From positions 1 through 33,424 of the forward strand of contig DMAW01000109.1 of the NCBI GenBank assembly GCA_003446375.1: 33,424 nt of DNA. The letters run 5' to 3'. This DNA is from Eubacteriaceae bacterium (GTDB lineage: Bacteria; Bacillota; Clostridia; Eubacteriales; Alkalibacteraceae). Positions 32,545 through 33,424 of this stretch are shown in pieces. A model generated the notes under the pieces. That model ran no database searches. It saw nothing but the letters and a program-made list of their open reading frames with translations, and was not told where the DNA came from. Numbering within the stretch: position 1 is the stretch's first letter; every line of letters begins with the position of its first letter. A program made the position numbers and the translations under genes.

Positions 32545-32784
32545 ATGGCAAACAAATGGCCAGACAGCGTCAAGATAGAAAGCGAAGAGCATGTTGCTCT
32601 TAGCTGTCATCGCCGGGATATAATTGAAGCAAAAAGCCGGTTGAAAATTGACCCACACCTACCAAATGAATACCATAGAAGTATGGCGAATACTTTTATG
32701 GAGGTACTAAATGATAAGGAGTGGGCTAATTACTATGATACGCGAAAAATCAGACCAGGGCAAGAGCCCTTATGCCATCTCTAA
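32545..32784 (+). CDS. Small hypothetical ORF overlapping istA
   Basis: A 79-residue ORF (MANKWPDSVKIESEEHVALS...) that I do not recognise. It overlaps the istA start by 74 bases in another frame. Its ribosome binding site is poor. Codon use is plausible, but a hairpin (AAGAGC-ATGTT-GCTCTT, 32585-32601) lies inside it and it may simply be the left end of the IS21 element. It could be a real leader protein, a remnant, or chance. Confidence 0.3.
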   Translation: MANKWPDSVKIESEEHVALSCHRRDIIEAKSRLKIDPHLPNEYHRSMANTFMEVLNDKEWANYYDTRKIRPGQEPLCHL

Positions 32785-33424
32785 GGAGTTGGGCATATCA
32801 GAAAACACAGCAAAGAAATACATTAATAATCGTGGTAAATCTCTGAAGCATGGATTGTCAGGAAAAACTAAGAGTTCAAAGCTTGATCCCTTCAAGAAAG
32901 ATATTGATGATTACATGAAACAAGGAATACTAAATTGCTCAGTAATCTTTGATAGGATTCAAGAAAAAGGATATGACGGTGGAATAACCATTATCAAAGA
33001 TTACATAAAGCCTTTTCGACCTTTGAAAACTCGCAAGGCAGTGGAAAGATATGAGACTCCTCCTGGAAAACAGGCTCAGATGGACTGGGGAATTGTACAT
33101 TATGTAGACGGCGAAGGAAAGAGTCATAAAACTCCTGCCTTCATAATGATTATGGGTAATTCAAGAGCAAAATATGTAGAATTTACAAAGAGATGCGACT
33201 ACTACAGTCTTGTGAGATGCATGCTAAATGCATTTGAGTATTTCGGCGGCATCCCAGAAACAGTTCTGACAGATCATATGAAGACCGTTGTAATAAGAGC
33301 CGAATCAGGAAAAGCAATCTTTCATACAAGGTTTTCAGAATTCGCTGCAGACATGGGCTTTGTTCCAAAGCTTTGCAGAGTAAGAAGACCACAGACAAAA
33401 GGCAAGGTAGAAAGACTGGTTCAC
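32711..33424 (+). CDS. istA: IS21-family transposase IstA, N-terminal part (runs off the window)
   Basis: 238 residues are visible and the frame is open to the right edge. An N-terminal helix-turn-helix has SPYAISKELGISENTAKKYI (19-38). The rve DDE domain shows QAQMDWG (D125), VLTDHMKT (D188) and QTKGKVERLVH (E234), the complete catalytic triad. GGAGGT stands 5 bases before the ATG at 32711; an ATG at 32735 is an alternative with worse spacing. IstB, the ATPase helper, would lie beyond the window. IS21 elements transpose by a copy- or cut-and-paste mechanism with target immunity. Confidence 0.93.
   Translation, partial: MIRSGLITMIREKSDQGKSPYAISKELGISENTAKKYINNRGKSLKHGLSGKTKSSKLDPFKKDIDDYMKQGILNCSVIFDRIQEKGYDGGITIIKDYIKPFRPLKTRKAVERYETPPGKQAQMDWGIVHYVDGEGKSHKTPAFIMIMGNSRAKYVEFTKRCDYYSLVRCMLNAFEYFGGIPETVLTDHMKTVVIRAESGKAIFHTRFSEFAADMGFVPKLCRVRRPQTKGKVERLVH

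Noticed and set aside
32585..32601. AAGAGC-ATGTT-GCTCTT hairpin as a terminator
   Set aside because: No T run follows and it lies inside the region leading to istA; kept only as a note on the small ORF.

Overview
The window is AT-rich, densely coding and almost entirely co-oriented. It looks like chromosomal DNA of a strictly anaerobic low-GC Firmicute (class Clostridia; family not resolvable by eye). The left two thirds are the conserved origin-proximal block of Firmicutes: parA(partial)-parB-parS, a small membrane protein, a CvpA-like protein, a DUF951 protein, rpsF-ssb-rpsR, gdpP-rplI-dnaB, a COG2509-type flavoprotein, purA-rsmI, abrB (opposite strand), a methionine T-box with metG, rpmE-prmC, and glcT with a RAT antiterminator ahead of a glucose-type PTS EIICBA.

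From about 18.4 kb the window turns to anaerobic redox metabolism. A three-gene operon encodes a NuoE-like [2Fe-2S] protein, a NuoF/HydB-like flavoprotein and a 1185-residue fusion (NuoG-type N-terminus, NfnL/GltD-like FAD-NADPH module, two-cluster ferredoxin, degenerate formate-dehydrogenase-like C-terminus). No hydrogenase H-cluster and no intact molybdenum active site are present. The best reading is a Stn-type (Sporomusa-type Nfn) electron-bifurcating transhydrogenase linking NADH, NADPH and ferredoxin. It is followed by a TetR regulator divergent from a cytosolic reductive-dehalogenase-like protein, an aldo/keto reductase with a ferredoxin tail that is frameshifted by a 4-bp tandem duplication, a HIT protein, and a TPR/LuxR-type regulator.

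The right end is mobile. An IS110-family element (about 30520-32245, transposase on the minus strand) sits inside an isoprenylcysteine-methyltransferase-like gene; its missing C-terminal tail reappears on the far side of the element in a compatible frame, which fixes both ends to within a few bases. The non-coding end of the element carries a 28-bp imperfect stem enclosing two hairpin arms. Its mismatches become G-U wobbles only in RNA from the transposase strand, so it is a strong candidate bridge RNA. The window ends inside an IS21-family istA gene preceded by a good promoter and a hairpin.

Regulation visible in sequence: parS, an rpsF leader hairpin, an AbrB promoter, a Met T-box, a GlcT RAT/terminator pair, a MerR-type dyad promoter, and several intrinsic terminators. 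No tRNA, rRNA or CRISPR array was seen. The 11630-11848 stretch (about 220 bases between the abrB promoter and the metG leader promoter) is AT-rich and shows nothing recognisable.
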